Position numbers and translations under genes: made by a program. 8,474 bases of DNA from positions 1 to 8,474 of the forward strand of contig NZER01000204.1 of assembly GCA_002690445.1 (NCBI GenBank), read 5' to 3'. Positions 7,518-8,474 of the stretch are shown here, one piece after another (the first letter of the stretch is position 1; each line of letters opens with the position of its first letter). This DNA comes from Candidatus Pacearchaeota archaeon (GTDB taxonomy: Archaea; Nanoarchaeota; Nanoarchaeia; Pacearchaeales; GW2011-AR1). A model generated the notes under the pieces. That model did not search any database. It worked only from the letters and a program-made list of their open reading frames with translations, and was not told the origin of the DNA.

Positions 7518-7690
7518 CGCCTTCGCCCTCGTCTGCGTGACGGTCGCTTGCTGGCCTGGTTGGCCTTCTTCGCGGCTTTCAGCTTGTGGTTGCGATAGGC
7601 GAGTAGGAGCGCCTGGTCGTCCTGGCTCAATCCATCCCACCAAGAGGGCGGCTGTCCGTGCTCCTCGCAGATGGCATGGATCGCACGCAT
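7514..7690 (-). CDS. gpT-like second frame of the tail assembly chaperone, 58 codons
   Basis: A short frame starting at ATG 7688-7690, which shares one base with the stop of the upstream chaperone (TGATG), and ending at TGA 7514-7516, which overlaps the next ATG as ATGA. The product starts MRAIHAICEEHGQPPSWWDG and continues 'LSQDDQALLLAYRNHKLKAA', ending in a very basic tail (KRPSRRRGRRR). A 'W-x-x-L-S-x-x-D-Q-A-L-L-L-A-Y' helix is typical of the downstream part of siphophage tail chaperones. The frame lies in -1 relative to the upstream gene and is open across the two slippery heptamers, so it is most likely made as the C-terminal extension of that gene; independent initiation by coupling at TGATG is also possible. 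Chaperones of this kind bind the tape measure and are absent from the finished virion. Confidence 0.8.
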   Translation of the reverse strand: MRAIHAICEEHGQPPSWWDGLSQDDQALLLAYRNHKLKAAKKANQASKRPSRRRGRRR

Positions 7691-8079
7691 CAGCCCCCCA
7701 CTGGGGCCTCGGAAAAACCCTCGGCCTCGGCTACCTCCTGCTTCCTGGGCAGGGACATCATGCAGAACTTGTACGCCTCGATGCCGGCCTCGAGGATCGC
7801 GCCCACGCCGTGTCCAGCGGAGATCAGATCGTCGAAGATGGCGGCCCCGTACTCATCCACCTTCATCGACGCGCGCCACTTCCGGGGCCGGAACTTCCCG
7901 GGCCAGGTCTTGTTCTCCGGCCAGCATACGGCCAGCGACATGGCCTGCAAGGCGAAGATCTCGGCCTGCTGCATGGAGTCGAACGCGTCCGGGCCGCGAG
8001 CCATAGCCAACGCGGTGAACGTCGATGGTTTGGCCAGGGTTGTGGGATGCTTTCCGAGCGTGATGGTAGGGGCGTCCAT
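7514..8079 (-). CDS. Predicted -1 frameshift fusion of the tail assembly chaperone (gpG-gpT type), 188 aa
   Basis: If ribosomes slip back one base at either heptamer (7714-7720 or 7693-7699), the upstream chaperone frame joins the -1 frame that runs to the TGA at 7514-7516. Both sites give a 188-residue protein: 122 + 66 residues at the first, or 129 + 59 at the second; they differ only in the few residues between the sites. Production of a short major product and a rare long one is a conserved property of siphophage tail chaperones, where the long form recruits the tape measure through its N-terminal half and tube subunits through the extension. The frame arithmetic is seen in the sequence; that slippage occurs is inference. 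Confidence 0.7.
7690..8079 (-). CDS. Tail assembly chaperone (gpG-like), 129 aa
   Basis: Non-virion assembly factor that keeps the tape measure soluble and guides tube polymerisation. The protein starts MDAPTITLGKHPTTLAKPST, has an Ala/Met/Phe-rich middle ('DSMQQAEIFALQAMSLAVCW', near residue 35) and a central 'RPRKWRASMKVDEYGAAIFD' region, then a helix ('AILEAGIEAYKFCMMSL') and a short acidic end. The 'L..GK.H.L..PSTFT' opening and the Ala-rich helical body fit small chaperones encoded between the tube and tape measure genes. It has a strong Shine-Dalgarno site. The last codons carry the slippery heptamers described separately, which is strong support for the call. Sequence alone would not name it without this context. 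Confidence 0.78.
   Translation of the reverse strand: MDAPTITLGKHPTTLAKPSTFTALAMARGPDAFDSMQQAEIFALQAMSLAVCWPENKTWPGKFRPRKWRASMKVDEYGAAIFDDLISAGHGVGAILEAGIEAYKFCMMSLPRKQEVAEAEGFSEAPVGG
7693..7699 (-). promoter_or_regulatory. Candidate -1 slippery heptamer G GGG GGC next to the stop codon
   Basis: In the chaperone frame the last codons read GTG GGG GGC TGA, giving the X XXY YYZ heptamer G GGG GGC immediately before the stop. A slip here would bypass the TGA and continue with CTG ATG CGT in the gpT-like frame. It fits the consensus but lies inside the hairpin, so it may act as structure rather than as slip site. Confidence 0.45.
7693..7707 (-). promoter_or_regulatory. GC hairpin downstream of the first slippery site
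   Basis: On the minus strand GCCCC and GGGGC form a 5-bp all-GC stem around the 5-nt loop AGTGG. It starts 6 nt after the heptamer G GGT TTT, which is in the range usual for frameshift-stimulating structures. A competing pairing of GGGGGGCTG (7691-7699) with CAGCCGCCC further downstream, with one mismatch, is also possible. Folding energy was not computed. Confidence 0.5.
7714..7720 (-). promoter_or_regulatory. Candidate -1 slippery heptamer G GGT TTT
   Basis: The chaperone frame reads GAG GGT TTT TCC, which contains the canonical heptamer G GGT TTT in the right phase. Eight codons separate it from the zero-frame stop, and the -1 frame from here has no stop until 7514-7516. With the hairpin 6 nt downstream this is the better of the two candidate sites. 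Confidence 0.65.
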
Positions 8080-8083
8080 GAAT

Positions 8084-8090
8084 CCTCCTC
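8084..8090 (-). promoter_or_regulatory. Strong ribosome binding site of the chaperone gene
   Basis: GAGGAGG lies 4 nt before the ATG at 8077-8079. It is the strongest Shine-Dalgarno match in the window, in keeping with high expression of the short chaperone form, and it fixes this start in the 43-nt gap after the tube gene. The rest of that gap shows no promoter or terminator. Confidence 0.75.
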
Positions 8091-8122
8091 ATGTGGGCGC
8101 GGGTGATGACAGGGCAGGCGGA

Positions 8123-8473
8123 TCAGCGGAGCGGGATGACCGCGTTTCCGTCCACGTCGAGCGGGCCGTAGATCGTGAAGGTGAAGCTGATGTTGCTGGG
8201 GTCGCCCTCGTTGTAGTCGAGGCCCGTCAGCACAGCGTCCTCGCCGCTGTAGTCCCGGCTCTCGGCGTTGTAGTCGAAGGACATATCGAAGTCCACGGCG
8301 ACCGCGTCGCCGATGTCGGCGGCTACGGAGGTGAACCCGCCGGTGAGGCCGGTCGCGAGCAGCACGAAGGCGTCTGCGGGGGCCGAGAGGACGGCGGAAA
8401 CGGTGAGCTGTGGGAAGGCTCGGGCAGCCTGCCGGAGCCCCTTGAGCGCGCCCCGGGACTCCGAGGCGGTGAC
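8123..8473 (-). CDS. Probable major tail tube protein, C-terminal 116 residues (cut by right edge)
   Basis: The frame is open from the right edge to TGA at 8123-8125. A GTG at 8363-8365 lies inside the frame, but the same frame continues upstream for 36 more codons ('ALKGLRQAARAFPQLTVSAV') without a stop, so the true start lies outside the window. The visible part has an Arg/Ala helix, a Gly/Thr-rich hydrophobic stretch, then acidic beta strands ('AVAVDFDMSFDYNAESRDYS' and 'ISFTFTIYGPLDVDG'). Its place immediately before the chaperone gene is the standard position of the major tail tube gene, and an acidic beta-rich C-terminus is compatible. I do not recognise a specific family signature, so the name rests on gene order. 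A tail terminator or other minor tail protein is the main alternative. Confidence 0.5.
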   Translation of the reverse strand, partial: VTASESRGALKGLRQAARAFPQLTVSAVLSAPADAFVLLATGLTGGFTSVAADIGDAVAVDFDMSFDYNAESRDYSGEDAVLTGLDYNEGDPSNISFTFTIYGPLDVDGNAVIPLR

Positions 8474-8474
8474 A

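Noticed and set aside
7134..7643. Longer version of the gp10-like gene from a GTG at 7641-7643, giving 169 residues
   Set aside because: The added 42 residues are low-complexity, overlap the gpT-like frame almost fully and lack a good ribosome binding site. The ATG at 7515-7517 forms an ATGA junction and has GAGGG at good spacing.
7180..8106. Open frame of 308 codons on the plus strand across the chaperone and gp10-like genes
   Set aside because: It runs antisense to three coupled genes and shows no domain; its length follows from high GC content.
8123..8365. Complete 80-residue gene starting at the GTG at 8363-8365
   Set aside because: The same frame stays open to the right edge and the upstream codons look like real protein, so the GTG is most likely an internal valine codon.

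Overview
The window is a stretch of the late, structural region of a tailed bacteriophage or prophage, most likely a siphovirus: the long-tail morphogenesis cassette. The DNA is strongly G+C-rich (judged by eye, not counted), which suggests a high-GC bacterial host such as an actinobacterium or a GC-rich proteobacterium. No host gene, integrase, tRNA or attachment site is present, so neither the host nor free phage versus prophage can be decided. All supported genes lie on the minus strand and are read from right to left.

In order of transcription: (1) the C-terminal part of a probable tail tube protein, cut by the right edge (8123-8473); (2) a tail assembly chaperone of the lambda gpG type (7690-8079); (3) a 58-codon overlapping frame (7514-7690), missed by a simple length cut-off, that supplies the gpT-like part of a programmed -1 frameshift product; (4) a small HK97 gp10-like protein (7134-7517); (5) the tape measure protein (5063-7132); (6) a 1087-residue mosaic tail protein carrying sialidase-type Asp-boxes (1800-5063); (7) a probable tail hub/baseplate protein (238-1803); and (8) the first 76 codons of a further tail-tip gene, cut by the left edge (1-228).

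The genes are packed head to tail with TGATG, ATGA or one-base junctions, so they look like one translationally coupled transcript. No promoter, terminator, RNA gene, insertion sequence, CRISPR array or non-coding gap of notable length is visible. The tube gene, the chaperone pair and the tape measure would build the tail shaft; the 1087-residue protein, the hub and the downstream gene would form the tail tip that meets the host surface.

The two points most worth attention are the frameshift signal at the end of the chaperone gene (two canonical heptamers, one followed after 6 nt by a GC hairpin) and the propeller-like, probably glycan-facing protein encoded directly after the tape measure gene, where a plain distal tail protein is usually found.
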